From Rhynchopus sp. YZ270_cl-10 (taxonomy: Eukaryota; Euglenozoa; Diplonemea; Diplonemida; Diplonemidae), in contig OZ037854.1 of NCBI GenBank assembly GCA_964035575.1, forward strand, positions 620,001-684,000: a stretch of 64,000 bases of DNA, given 5' to 3'. Position numbers and translations under genes: made by a program. Each line of letters opens with the position of its first letter. Position 1 is the stretch's first letter. A model generated the notes under the pieces. That model saw nothing but the letters and a program-made list of their open reading frames with translations, was not told where the DNA came from and did not search any database. This document shows, piece after piece, positions 9,829-20,095 of this stretch.

Positions 9829-11651
9829 CAGGGGTGCTCATAAAACAGGGGTTTGGCGGGGTCATAAGTCATATCTCGAATTCGAGATATGACGGTTTTC
9901 AGATATGAGCAGGGGACATTCGTATGCCGGTGTGCCGGTGTGGCCACACCGGATAAGCCGGTGTGGGATTTTGAGAAAAAAAAAAAAAAAGAAAAAGGCG
10001 GATTTTTGAATTTTTTTCTGAATTTTATCTCCTCATACAAGGCTACAACCACATCTGTAGCGGTTTCTTATGTGCATGTGACCCCACCATAAAGACCAAT
10101 CGGTCCGTTCAATCAAAAGAAATAGATGTTCGCAACTCTCATAAAAAAGTAGCGTACGCCTGCGGCGCAGCTAAAAATGACGAGCGGTAGCCCACAGCTC
10201 TACCCTATGCCATAGTCACAGCTACCTTTACCATGGTTTGGCTATAAAAGCGTGCGATTTTATGTCACAATTTTTGAAATGTTGCGTACCGTGGCTTCGC
10301 CAGAAAAGTTTTGATGTCATATGGTTAGACAAGGGCGCGGAGGGGAAAGAGTTGTGGAGGTCTCTGCCAAAAATGCGTGGGGGAAAAAAAATTGCCTCAC
10401 ACCGGCTTTTTTGGCTCACACCGGCTTTTTTTTCAAAATCTCAAACTACCAATGTCCCCTGGATATGAGATATGATCCAAAAAAAAAAAAAAAACCTGGT
10501 GGAAAAAAATTTTTGGTGGTGAAAAAAAGGGGGTATGGGGTGCATTTTTGGGCGTTTTTGTCGATCGCATCGTCCGATTCGGTGCGATTGCAGAAAGTGA
10601 TGGGGTCATTTTGGAAAAATGGACAAAATTTTATTGACTTAATTTTTTTCAAAATATGAACCCATACTCGTAAACAAGGGTCATTTTCAGGTTTGAAAAC
10701 CCAACTTCAGATGAAATTGTGGTGTTTTGAGTGGGAACACAGTAGCGCCGCAGGCGCACGGTACCCAACTTTTGTCTTTTTTCTTTTTCCCTTTTCTCTG
10801 CTTTCTTTTGATTGTGCGAGCCGATTGCTCTCCACGGTGGGGTCATATGTGTGTGCAAAAACACTCTGAAGTACCCTTACTGTGAAATATGAGATTCTCT
10901 GGTTTTAGTAAGGAAAAACGTACCAAGCAAAATCGTCAAAAATCTACGGTAGTCGGGGTGCGGGATTCGTGACCCAAAACATCGGTTTTTGGCATTTCTG
11001 AATCTTTTCCAGAAAGCGGTGGGGTCATTTCGAAAAAATGGACAAAATTTTAGTGACTTAAATTTTCACAAAATATGAACCCATACTCTTACTGGGGGGG
11101 GCCGAATAGTAGACCCCGGGTCCACTATTAGGCGAACCGACGGGTATAAATCGGGGGTCTCAGAAAAAAAAATTTTTTTTTCCAAGTTGAATAGTAGACC
11201 CCCCCAAAATTTTTTTTCTGTATTTTTACTAAAACCCTCCTGTCGATGAGGCTGATAGGGTGTGTCAAAATATACTGATTTTTGCTTCTTTGGAAAGATT
11301 TGTCACAAAATCTATCCAAAGAAAGAAAAATCAATTTGAAATTTGTAGTTGATCCCCTCTAAAATTTTTCCGCGACTTCCGCAAAAAGTCAAAAAAAACG
11401 AAAACCTGGGGGGGGTCCACTATTCAGCGGAAAAAAAAATTTTCCCCCAGAATTTCTCAGGGGGGGTCCACTATTCAAAGGAAAAAAAATTTAAAAAAAC
11501 CCAGAATTCCCAGGGGGGGTCTACTATTCAAGGGGGGTCTACTATTCAGGGGGGGTCCACTATTCGGCCCCCCCCAGTAAACAAGGGTAAAAAAAAAAAA
11601 AACAAAACAAAAAATCAGGATCATATGTCATATCTCGTATGAGCACCCCTG
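9829..11651. mobile_element. Non-autonomous hAT-like DNA transposon
   Basis: Seen: 14-bp terminal inverted repeats CAGGGGTGCTCATA (9829-9842) and TATGAGCACCCCTG (11638-11651), flanked by a perfect direct repeat TATAACGGG at 9820-9828 and 11652-11660. CAGGGG termini with an 8-bp target duplication (here 8 or 9 depending on the boundary T) are typical of the hAT superfamily. Just inside both ends lies the motif CATATCTCG / CGAGATATG. No transposase frame is seen in the 1.8 kb, so it must have moved in trans. Its interior holds a ~430-bp segment (10526-10970) repeated at 43129-43562, a TRAP-free T-rich filler, and GGGGGTCCACTATTC repeats at 11100-11570. Confidence 0.82.
11100..11575. repeat. GGGGGTCYACTATTC repeats inside the hAT-like element
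   Basis: The motif GGGGGGTCCACTATTCA or its complement occurs about nine times: singly near 11100-11140 and 11190 in inverted sense, then in quick succession from 11400 to 11570. The opposed orientation makes a large imperfect foldback within the transposon. Confidence 0.6.
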
Positions 11652-11660
11652 TATAACGGG

Positions 11661-12323
11661 AACCAAAAAAAAAAAAAAACTTGTTCTACCCTAAAAAAAA
11701 CTCCCCCCCCGTGGATGGTGTTACCCAAGTCCGGTCATTCCCGGCAAAAACCCCACCACAATACTGCCCCCCTGTTGCATGATCCAGGCATTATGCTAAC
11801 TCGGCCAGGTTCCTAAATGGCCGGAACCAGGGTCTCAAGACCGGGTCAAAAAAAAAAAAAGGGGGGGGGATTCTGGCGAAAAACCCGGCCAGAGTCCTCA
11901 AGGTGTCGCTAATTCTGGGGAAATTTTCGAAAAATCTGAAATCGAGCTGCAAATTTTTTTTCCCTTAGGGCGGTTATTGGGCACTATACGTGAGGTGGTC
12001 TGAAGTGTGATCTGACCACATAACCCAGGTATGACGAATACCCAAAAAATCAATTGGCGAAGGAATTTTGCACTTTTGACCACCACAGATTACATGCTGT
12101 TTACGTATTTTTCTGATAAATTGTTGAAGTAGTGTAGTTACCTCGGTAGTGTTGCCACAGTTTGTGAAATCTCCACTGCTGGGAAGCATGTCATCAGTGC
12201 TATAATTTTACAAGGCAAGAATGACCAAAAGCAAAGAAATTTAAGGTATACCTCCGCGAGCGAAGCGAGCGGAAATTTTTTTCCTCATTTTTTGGGGTAA
12301 AGTTCAAAAATAATAGTTCAAAA
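11661..12323. other. Gene-free spacer with repeat fragments
   Basis: Contains A runs and, at about 12118-12185 on the minus strand, one copy of a ~65-nt motif (AGTGGAGATT..GGCAAC..CACTACTYCAACAAT) that also occurs at 8668, 32590, 32700, 38012, 54483 and 61557. No gene seen. Confidence 0.45.
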
Positions 12324-13289
12324 AACTAAACATAACATTATACCAACTGATCTGTCTTTACTACTCTACTACTATGTCTTTTTTCGTTGACCGCAGCCAT
12401 TTAGGCTCTTTGCCTATGACGCACATGATAATGGATGAGGGGGAGGATTCAAAAGGAAAAAGCGTAAAGACAGATCTATCGTTGGTTTTAAATATGTTTA
12501 GTTTCCAATCACACTTCGTGTGTGCAAAAACTAAACATAACATTATACCAACTGATCTGTCTTTACTACTCTACTACTATGTCTTTTTTCGTTGACCGCA
12601 GCATGACCCAAAGGGACCGCGCAGCGGAATAGTAGCATAGTACGGAGTTAAACGGGGAAGAAAAAAGGGGGGAAACGGTAGGAAAAGAAAGAAAAACGGT
12701 AAACACAGCACCGAGCAAGCCAGCACTCACAGAAAGAAATCGTGTTGATATCCATTCGCCGTCTCGAAGACAGTGGATAAGGGGGGGCCGTAAGCGCAAG
12801 GAGTGCCAAGCATAGTCAGCACACCCCATACAGGGGGACACATTTCAAACAAAAATAAAAGCGCATGGTGCACGAAGCAGAGTCAGTACCATCAAACGGG
12901 AGAGCAAAAAATATGAAAACGGTGTCAGTGATAAGCAGGGACTACAAAAACCAGCACGGGCGGACCCACCACAGAAACGACAATCTTCCGCGAGAGTCGC
13001 CTCTCCAAACTACTGGGCAGCGGACGTTCGTGAAGCAGGGAGGCGTGGTACTAAAACATGTCCTCAACCGCGTATAGCGGGGCTCGTGGCCATCAGAACA
13101 ACCCGCCCTTGGCAGGAAAATACCACGTACACAACGCAAGAAAACAGAACGCGCACGCACAATACGAGGACAAGCTCCTCAAAGAAAAACCAGTCGTCCC
13201 GCGACAGGCCCACACAGACCACCATTGAACCCTAGGTGATGAAAAAATAAAACAAACACTAAACACTCCTACGACGCACTGTGAGCGGG

Positions 13290-13735
13290 AAGGCAAACAA
13301 TAAAATGCATGGGGCACTAAGCATAGTCAGCACGCACCAGCGATGAAATGTTGATGAACAAGAAACACCCCTTCGTCGCTCCTCGAGCAGGAAGGTAAAA
13401 TGAAATGCATGGGGCACCAAGCAGAGTCAGCACGCACCAGCGATAAAGTGTTGATGAACATTGACACCCCTTCAGGGGAAAAAGTAAAAAGCACAAGGGG
13501 CACCAAGCAGAGTCAGCACGCTCCAAGCGAGAAAATGATAACAATAACAAAACCCTTCGTCGCTCCGTGAGCGGGAAGGTAAAATAAAATGCATGGGGCA
13601 CCAAGCAGAGTCAGCACGCACCAGCGATAAAATGTTGATGAACAATAAACATCCCTTCGTCGCCCCATGGGCAAAATATAAAAACTCATGGGGCACTGAG
13701 CAAAGCCAGCACGCGCCATAACAAACAAAACAATT
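13290..13735 (-). repeat. ~100-bp tandem repeat behind the RT frame
   Basis: About five units, each with TGCATGGGGCACCAAGCAGA, GTCAGCACGCACCAGCGA and a CCCTTCGTCGCTC end, plus weaker relatives at 12800-12900. It lies inside the retrotransposon between the RT frame and its 3' repeats. Unit lengths vary from 80 to 105 bp. Confidence 0.75.
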
Positions 13736-15638
13736 ATTGACAAAACATTGCCTCCACACTCTCGTATACTTTGAGCACAGGGGGGAGTGACACCATCGTG
13801 GGGGCCACCGTCCCGCGAGTGAACTCGTCAGCACGTTGACTTAAAGTGTCCACCCACGTGGCGGATACACACATGTTTGCTGCCTTTGCAGTGTCAAAAA
13901 TCGCACACAGCAGCTCGTTAGCTAGATAATTCTTGCTGTGACCTTTGTTTATAGCTGCCACTGCAGCGGCGTTGTCGACCTGAAGAGACACTTCATGATT
14001 AGGGTGGTTTGCGGCCGCTAACCGAACGGCTAGCCAAGCAGCGTATAGCTCTTTCAGGTATATGTGATGTTTCTCAGGATCTGGAAACACACCCTGAACA
14101 ACAGGTTCGAAAAACTCAGATTCTATTAAAGCAGCCCACTCGCGGTCCGAGGCATCTGACCAAGTCACCACGGTGGGTCTCTCTGGTTGGTCTACAATCC
14201 AGTCATTACAACGCATCACAGACACTATGCCTGTGAATTCTGAGATAACAGATGGGGGGATAAAAAGTTGAACATCCCACTTTTGTGGGTCAATAGCAAG
14301 TAAAGACGCGGTACGCCGCAGAAAAGAAAGAGAATCACGGTAATAACACAAATTCCGTTTGGTACAATACAAAAACCACACGAAACCTCCCAATACTTTG
14401 TAGAAATCCCGGGCAGTGCAGTAGTCTTTCAACACCGCACTGAGAACGGGGGATTCCACACACTTCTCAATCCAGTCAGGGGCAGCACGGTACCGTCTTG
14501 GGGAACTCGCCAAGTCAAACTCCAGGCCCAAAGCGCAAAAGTTCGTCCTAGGCACTCCCTCTCCCTCGTCGTCATTCAGCTCGGCACCGACACGTTCAGC
14601 GCGTCGGAGGAACGAAGAGTAGCGCCTCTCTGCCTCCTGCAAGGTATTGCCCACGACAAAGAAGTTGTCCACCCAAGGTATCCCTTCATCCTCTGGCAGC
14701 AACACCATAGCCGAGCGGTGCGCGATGCACGGCGCCCAACTCCACCCCATGCACAGCACGTTGAGCTTTGCCCTCACAAAGGGTCCGCGTGCACCTGCCA
14801 GGTTCACTCCAAAGAAATCGTCCACACCATCTGCCAGCGGAAACTGGTAAAACCAGCTCCGCCCATCAGCTTGCACCACGTACGCACTGTCCAGAAACCT
14901 CTTCACTACCTTATGTATGGAAGGTAGATACATGGGAGGGGGGTCACGCATCAGGCGGTTCAGCTTCCGACCGTCGCAGACCAGCCTCAGTCCCCGCACC
15001 TTCTTCGGCACGGTGAAGGCGGGAAGTATCACCTTCTGCTCGCCAGACCGAGACATCACACCCCACTTCTGCAGCTTCCCCCAGTGGCGCAGCATATGCC
15101 TGGAAGTCCCTCTCTTTACCGGGACTGACGACTCCAGGACTTTTCGGCCCTCCTCGGTGAGGGCTGCCGTGAAGGCTTCGGGGGACCGGATCACGTCGAG
15201 GACTCCTGTCAGAAGACCTTGAGAGTCCATCGCCGTTAGGGCATCCAGGTCCAACCTAGCACGGGAGATCTCCGCCAGCTCCCCCTCAGCGCGTTCGGCG
15301 GGAGCAGACACAAAGCGGCGATCCAAAACAATCGTTGCCTCCCCGTACAGGAGCACAACATCAGGCCCATCGTCCTCCTCCGTCCTCCTCGGGAGCGCGG
15401 GCGGTGGTGGAGGCGCGTACATCTTCGGCGGCGCTCCGAATGTCGGGAAAGCAGGACGCAATGGTGGTGCACGCGCTCTTCTCCAGCGTCGTACCCACAC
15501 ACAGGGCCTCAAGCCACACTGCAGCGGAGGGTGCGTCAGCGAGGGCCCAACTGCTCCTGCGACGCACTGCACGACGGCAACCCGTGCTCCTCCTCGTCCC
15601 CTGCCACCCCGCGCACGAGTCCTACTCCTCCGTGCCAT
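13734..15638 (-). CDS. Reverse transcriptase-RNase H of the split-repeat retrotransposon
   Basis: 634 residues from ATG at 15638, uninterrupted. An Arg/Pro-rich N-terminus (about 120 residues) precedes an RT domain with recognisable blocks: KVRGLRLVCDGRKLN, VQADGRSWFYQFPLAD, CMGWSWAPCIAHR and WVDNFFVVG (about residues 210-335). A C-terminal RNase H-like region carries TWSDASDREW, HIYLKELYAAW and LQVDNAAAVAAINKG (about residues 485-560). The layout and the RNase H joined directly behind RT fit the DIRS/Ngaro/VIPER group rather than LINEs. It is the only long minus-strand frame with a protein family in the window. Confidence 0.8.
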   Translation of the reverse strand: MARRSRTRARGGRGRGGARVAVVQCVAGAVGPSLTHPPLQCGLRPCVWVRRWRRARAPPLRPAFPTFGAPPKMYAPPPPPALPRRTEEDDGPDVVLLYGEATIVLDRRFVSAPAERAEGELAEISRARLDLDALTAMDSQGLLTGVLDVIRSPEAFTAALTEEGRKVLESSVPVKRGTSRHMLRHWGKLQKWGVMSRSGEQKVILPAFTVPKKVRGLRLVCDGRKLNRLMRDPPPMYLPSIHKVVKRFLDSAYVVQADGRSWFYQFPLADGVDDFFGVNLAGARGPFVRAKLNVLCMGWSWAPCIAHRSAMVLLPEDEGIPWVDNFFVVGNTLQEAERRYSSFLRRAERVGAELNDDEGEGVPRTNFCALGLEFDLASSPRRYRAAPDWIEKCVESPVLSAVLKDYCTARDFYKVLGGFVWFLYCTKRNLCYYRDSLSFLRRTASLLAIDPQKWDVQLFIPPSVISEFTGIVSVMRCNDWIVDQPERPTVVTWSDASDREWAALIESEFFEPVVQGVFPDPEKHHIYLKELYAAWLAVRLAAANHPNHEVSLQVDNAAAVAAINKGHSKNYLANELLCAIFDTAKAANMCVSATWVDTLSQRADEFTRGTVAPTMVSLPPVLKVYESVEAMFCQ

Positions 15639-15812
15639 ATTTATTCGGTAACGAAGTTAAAAAATTTTTCGTTGACCGCAGCCATTTAGGCTCTTTGCCT
15701 ATGACGCACATGATAATGGATGAGGGGGAGGATTCAAAAGGAAAAAGCGTAAAGACAGATCTATCGTTGGTTTTAAATATGTTTAGTTTCCAATCACACT
15801 TCGTGTGTGCAA

Positions 15813-16555
15813 AAAAAAAAATCCAACGATTTCACAGTGCTAACACATTAAACCCACCCCTGTATTAGGTGCAATTTTTTTTTTCCCTTCGTACATTTTA
15901 CTAAGGTGCAATTTTTTTTTTTTTTTTTTTTTTTTTTGGTTTTGAAAAAGTCGGGACCCGAATTAGCGACACCCCTGCTCAAGGGGGTGCAAAAATATTT
16001 TTTGCACCCCCCCCCAAAAAAAAATAATTATATACCCTAGGGAAATATTGAAGCTATATTTACCTGAGGGTGGTGGCAACCACCAAGGTTGACACCCCCC
16101 GAAGGGAAATAAATATCTTCAATATTTCCCAAGAGTTTGTAATTTTATTTCCCAAAATAAAGTGCCAAAAGCCAAATTGCTTAGGAGATTGTGACCCTTG
16201 CGTGCTGTTGGTTGATGGGTGTGTGGAGGTGAATGGTGGTGGTGAACAAAAAACTTTTTGGTCGTCGCCTCCTTCTTTCACGAACCCTTAGGAGGAGAGT
16301 GCCCAAACGGGCACTCTCCTCCTAAGCAACTTGCAGCTTCTCCCCGTTTCCGTGTTCATGTTGTAGTTAAGCCTACTGAACACATGCCACATGGTGTTGG
16401 GTTTATACTCCTTCTCCTAGGCTTGTTCACAGAAGTGTACTTTGGTATTTTAATTCATAGGGTGTCTAAACCTTAGATTCACTTTATCTACTTTATCTAC
16501 TTTATCTACTTTTGATTTTTGATTTTTGATTTTTGATTTTTGATTTGATATTTTT
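15813..16555. other. Gene-free spacer with perfect hairpin
   Basis: T runs (15910-15940), then a stretch in which AAATATTGAAG and its inverted form CTTCAATATTT flank CCACCAAGGTTGAC. The perfect hairpin at 16287-16326 is listed separately. No gene is seen. Confidence 0.45.
16287..16326. repeat. Perfect 18-bp inverted repeat with 4-nt loop
   Basis: CTTAGGAGGAGAGTGCCC, loop AAAC, then its exact complement. As RNA it would be a very stable hairpin. It has no U run directly behind it, so a Pol III or bacterial-type terminator is not indicated. Confidence 0.85.
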
Positions 16556-16662
16556 TATTTTCTGCCACATAGTGGGGGGAGATGTCTGTAACTCCCCCCG
16601 ATATTCGTGGTAAATGGGAGGCGCTTCCGTGTAACGGCAACCCACAAGAGTAGAACAACAAC
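16555..16662 (+). repeat. Tandem paralogue A, left part (interrupted copy)
   Basis: CTGCCACATAGTGGGGGGAG to TAGAACAACAAC is repeated at 17760-17870. Here the copy is split by the TIR element 16670-17365 and continues at 17373-17425. The 17.8-kb copy is uninterrupted and serves as the empty site. Confidence 0.75.
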
Positions 16663-16669
16663 ATAAACT

Positions 16670-17365
16670 GGGGTGTTCCGGGGTATGGAATTTTGGCAAT
16701 CTTCATTTCAATTCACAACTCTTCACAACTTTTCACAACTCTTCACAAAAAAGTGTGTGTGAAGAGTTGTGATGTGGCGAAGTCTGGGTGGTGCCTGGGC
16801 ACAGGTAGGTACAGGGCACCTTGGCGGACGTTGTTTGGCAACACAGGAGGTTCTGTGTGCAAAAAGTGCCTAAAACGGTGTGGCTGACCCGACGATTTGG
16901 GCCCTTGGAACATATGAGCCCGGTCACTTATAGGTGGGGCCCATTTTCGGATAAAATGCGGGCTACCACTCGTAATTTTTAGCTGCGCCGCAGGCGCACG
17001 GTACGCTACTTTTTTATGAGTTGCGAACATGTTGAAAAAAAATGACAACAAACGAACTCGCCGCGGACTTCCGTCGTACTCCTCCGTACAGGGGGTGGGG
17101 TGGTACGGTCAACTTGACCCACGGACCCACGCTAGCTAGCCCTGTGCACAGCACACTTGACCTGACCAGTTCTGCAAAAAAACCTGGAAAAAAAGCGCCC
17201 TTTTTTTTTATCCAATTCACAACTCTTCACAACATCTGTGTTTTTTTTTATCCAAATTTTCATTTCAATTCACGACTCTTCACATAAAATGGCAAATACT
17301 ATGTTGTTGTGAAAAGTTGTGAAAAGTTGTGACGATTGCCAAAATTCCACACCCCGGAACACCCC
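16670..17365. mobile_element. TIR DNA transposon (non-autonomous) with empty-site paralogue
   Basis: Seen: ~32-bp inverted termini starting GGGGTGTTCCGGGGT (16670 on) and ending at 17365, flanked by the direct repeat ATAAACT (16663-16669, 17366-17372; 8 bp if a shared C is counted). The related segment at 17860-17880 reads straight through (AACAACAACCAAACTCTTGAG) without the element, so it is a true insertion. TTCACAACTC-type subterminal repeats lie inside both ends. The middle carries a GAGCCCGGTCACTTATA-type dispersed repeat and the GCGCCGCAGGCGC palindrome. No transposase frame. The 7-8 bp duplication fits hAT, but the terminal sequence is not the CAGGG type. Confidence 0.85.
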
Positions 17366-17639
17366 ATAAACTCTTGAGGAACAGACGCTAACGAGACCCC
17401 GGAGTCTCTCTTCTTTCTTGTATGCTACAGACAAACATGACAAAAAAAGTTCTGTTGAGTGGTTCAGACCCGTGCTACTTGTTAAGCTCAGGAGAAGAAG
17501 ATATGGAGAGGTGAGTGCTCAAAAGTCAAAATCGGGTGTTGTAAAAAAAAGTTGCGTACCGTGCTCCTGCGGCGCAAGCATGTATCACCAACGTGGACCA
17601 TCAACAGAACTTTTTCAAAATCGGAAATCCTAGCGGAGA

Positions 17640-18030
17640 GCCTGAACGATTTATCAATTTTTTATTTTTATTTTTATTTTCTTTTTGACTCCGTAGTTAA
17701 CCTCATGTGAGGTTGCGCGGAGTTCACAGTCAGGCCAGGGAGCCACGTAACAAGGCTCCGCTGCCACATAGTGGGGGGAGATCTGTGCAGCCTGTATATT
17801 CCCCCCGATATTCGTGGTAAATGGGGAGGCGCTTCCGTTTAACGGCAACCCACAAGAGTAGAACAACAACCAAACTCTTGAGAAACAGACGCCAGCGAGA
17901 CCCAGAGTCTCTCTTCTTACTTGTGTGCTACAGACAAACATGACAACGCTAACCACGACTGCCACGGCAGAGCGGGGTCCCTAACGGTTCACTGGGGGAT
18001 CCACATAGATATAAAGAAAACAAAAAACAA
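17640..18030 (+). repeat. Tandem paralogue A, intact (empty-site) copy
   Basis: Carries CTGCCACATAGTGGGGGGAG at 17760, the uninterrupted AACAACAACCAAACTCTTG at about 17861-17880, and GTGCTACAGACAAACATGAC at about 17926, matching 17423-17440. No protein family is recognisable. Confidence 0.6.
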
Positions 18031-18034
18031 GTAA

Positions 18035-18565
18035 TTGCTATCGGAAAAAAAACGGGGTGTGATGTGGAACTCCATCCTGTAGAAATAATCTACAACACGC
18101 CCAGCATTCTGCTCTTCTGCAGGTATGCTAACGCTCTTCGTACGCTGCCAGACCCACTGGGACGCCAGCATCTGAAACGTTCAAGAAGGGGGGCTGTCTT
18201 CGTCCAGCACCATCTGCTCGATAGCGTTGTTGGACGCCCGCTCGGCAGGCTCGGCGTGGTCCAGCTCGTTTTTGTCCACAGGCTCCCCACATTGTCGTCG
18301 TCGTTGGAGCAGTGCGGAAGGAACACAGAATGCACAGACTACAACACATCGATCACACCAGGCGCATCAGCACCTCCAGCAAATCGCCAGGATACTACGG
18401 TGGTTTCGAAAATCGCGCGGAGTTTTCCACAACACACCTCGCATTTTTCTTAGCAATTACTTGTCCTTGTTGTTATTGTTGTTTTCAACCACCTTCCTTC
18501 AACCCTCGTAGGATCAGTTGTTATTTTTTTCGCGAAAACATGAAATTACACATTTCAAGAGAACA
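18035..18565. repeat. ~500-bp dispersed repeat, copy 1
   Basis: Near-identical to 43836-44365 and related to 32790-33380. It runs from AAGTAATTGCTATCGG through CTGCAGGTATGCTAACGC to CATTTCAAGAGAACAAAT. Open frames on both strands are short and not conserved among the three copies, so I do not call a gene. Confidence 0.7.
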
Positions 18566-19102
18566 AATTTAAAAGGGTCCTTATTTGCATTTTTGGGCTC
18601 CGCCCGTGCAGTGGTGGGGTCAATCTCGAAAATTGGACAATTTTTTGACCACTTAAATTTTGAGAAATATGAGCCCGGTTCCTTATACGTGGAGCCCATT
18701 TTCGGCTAAAATTTTCCTCAAAATCTGGTTTTGTAAAATTGACCCTTTACTCCCCCCCCACATCGATTTCAATACTATACCTTACTTCACCTACGGTTGC
18801 CCTTACAGGGGGGTGAAGGAAGGTAAGTTGACAAATTTAAAAGGGTCCTTATTTGCATTTTTGGGCTCCGCCCGTGCAGTGGTGGGGTCAATCTCGAAAA
18901 TTGGACAATTTTTTGACCACTTAAATTTTGAGAAATATGAGCCCGGTTCCTTATACGTGGAGCCCATTTTCGGCTAAAATTTTCCTCAAAATCTGGTTTT
19001 GTAAAATTGACCCTTTACTCCCCCCCCACATCGATTTCAATACTATACCTTACTTCACCTACGGTTGCCCTTACAGGGGGGTGAAGGAAGGTAAGTTGAA
19101 AA
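18566..19102. repeat. 265-bp unit repeated twice in tandem
   Basis: Two units (about 18572-18836 and 18837-19101) are almost identical. Each runs from GGGTCCTTATTTGCATTTTT through GGTGGGGTCAATCTCG and GAGCCCGGTTCCTTATACG to GGTGAAGGAAGGTAAGTTGA. The same tandem pair follows the ~500-bp repeat at 44370-44890, and a single diverged unit is at 51720-51950. Confidence 0.85.
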
Positions 19103-19159
19103 TAGTGGAGCACACTCTATAGGGTGGCTACACTAATACAACCAAGTTTTCAAAATAAA

Positions 19160-19200
19160 AACTTTCATTCAAAACCCCCCGTTGCTCTCTCATATATAAA
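19160..19200 (+). promoter_or_regulatory. CCCCCGTTGCTCTCTCAGATATAAA motif, copy 1 (split as CCCCCCGTTGCTCTC + ATATAAA)
   Basis: TTTCATTCAA, a C run, GTTGCTCTCT and ATATAAATTG. Recurs at 19772-19808, 33876-33916 and 44891-44930. The order C tract, GCTCTC, TATA-like box looks like a core promoter, but no gene start follows directly. Confidence 0.35.
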
Positions 19201-19770
19201 TTGTGAACGAAGTGTTGTTAAGCTTTATGTTTTGACTTTTAGAAAAAAGACTTTGACGTAACGAGATTCGTAGACGAGTCACGATATCACAGGTTTCCTA
19301 TCAGAAACGTGTTTATTACTCTTTCGATGATATCCCAAATACTTTTGTGGATATTGTCTGCCCAGGGTTGGCGAGCTACGATACCTGAAACAATATTCTT
19401 TTAGAAAAAGCAAACGAAACATTTTTTTTCTTATGATCGTCGTTAATGTATACTCACAAACAGTGTTCTTTTCTTTCTTTTAGCCCTTGCTCCTTCTGAT
19501 GAGCGCGGTCAAAGGGCTGTTATCCTGGTCAAGGAGCAGGCCGCCGAAACCTGACCTTTTCCTTTTTTTTACCTGTTTGCTAACGACATCAAATTTTTTT
19601 TTTGTTGAAAAAGATTCCTTTTTAAACATTTTTCTTTTCTTGTAGTGAGGCTTCAACAGGAATTAGTCGCTATCTCAACAAAGAAGCGGCACCTACCTCT
19701 CAACTTACAAAGTACCACAATGCAATAGAATACAAAACAAGCAGAGCAACAAAAACAAATACGAAACAAA
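19200..19770. other. Gene-free spacer
   Basis: A/T-rich with two TTTCTTTTAG sequences (about 19485 and 19400) that resemble 3' splice sites. No frame with family resemblance. I see nothing firm. Confidence 0.35.
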
Positions 19771-19890
19771 CAAACTTTCAAACCCCCGTTGCTCTCTCAG
19801 ATATAAATTGTGCTTGTCGTTCACGAAGAGTTGGGTGAAGTGGATGGGAGTACCTGTAAGCTCGCCACTCTTCAGCGTCAGGTGGGTCGC

Positions 19891-20095
19891 CTGACGAGTG
19901 GTTGTACCGCCTTCGTTCTCTTACGGTGCGGGCAAGCCACTAGGTTTCCTTTTCACATTTTCTGCTTTTGGCCGCTTGTGGGGATGGTGAACTCCAAGTG
20001 CTTGTGTCCCTCCGCTCCTTATCCACTTCATCAGCGCACTGTCCACCTCTAGTTGCACCATGCCTTCCTCCACAACAGTACGATGTCACGTTATC
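19891..20095 (+). promoter_or_regulatory. Shared upstream block B (esterase copy)
   Basis: Starts TGACGAGTGGTTGTACCGCC and ends near ACAGTACGATGTCAC. The same ~200 bp stand before the small secreted genes at 34230 and 45881, a different protein family. Here it lies ~375 bp before the esterase ATG. Confidence 0.6.

Larger units (their letters stand above)
12324..15812 (-). mobile_element. Tyrosine-recombinase-type retrotransposon with split direct repeats (PAT/Ngaro/VIPER-like)
   Basis: Treated as an old element copy. On the minus strand the order is repeat part A (15812-15664), the reverse transcriptase frame, a tandem-repeat tail, repeat part B (12600-12530), then A and B joined (12533-12324). 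This A-ORF-B-A-B order is the split-direct-repeat architecture described for PAT, Ngaro and VIPER elements of the DIRS order. The joined ~205-bp A+B unit also occurs alone at 38590-38780. The RT/RNase H frame looks whole. I recognise no tyrosine recombinase frame inside, so the family call rests on the repeats and the RT type. The close match between its two A+B halves suggests a fairly young copy. Confidence 0.72.

Noticed and set aside
18090-18350. Minus-strand frames (about 70-80 codons) shared by the 18- and 44-kb repeats
   Set aside because: The frame is not kept in the older copy at 32.8 kb.
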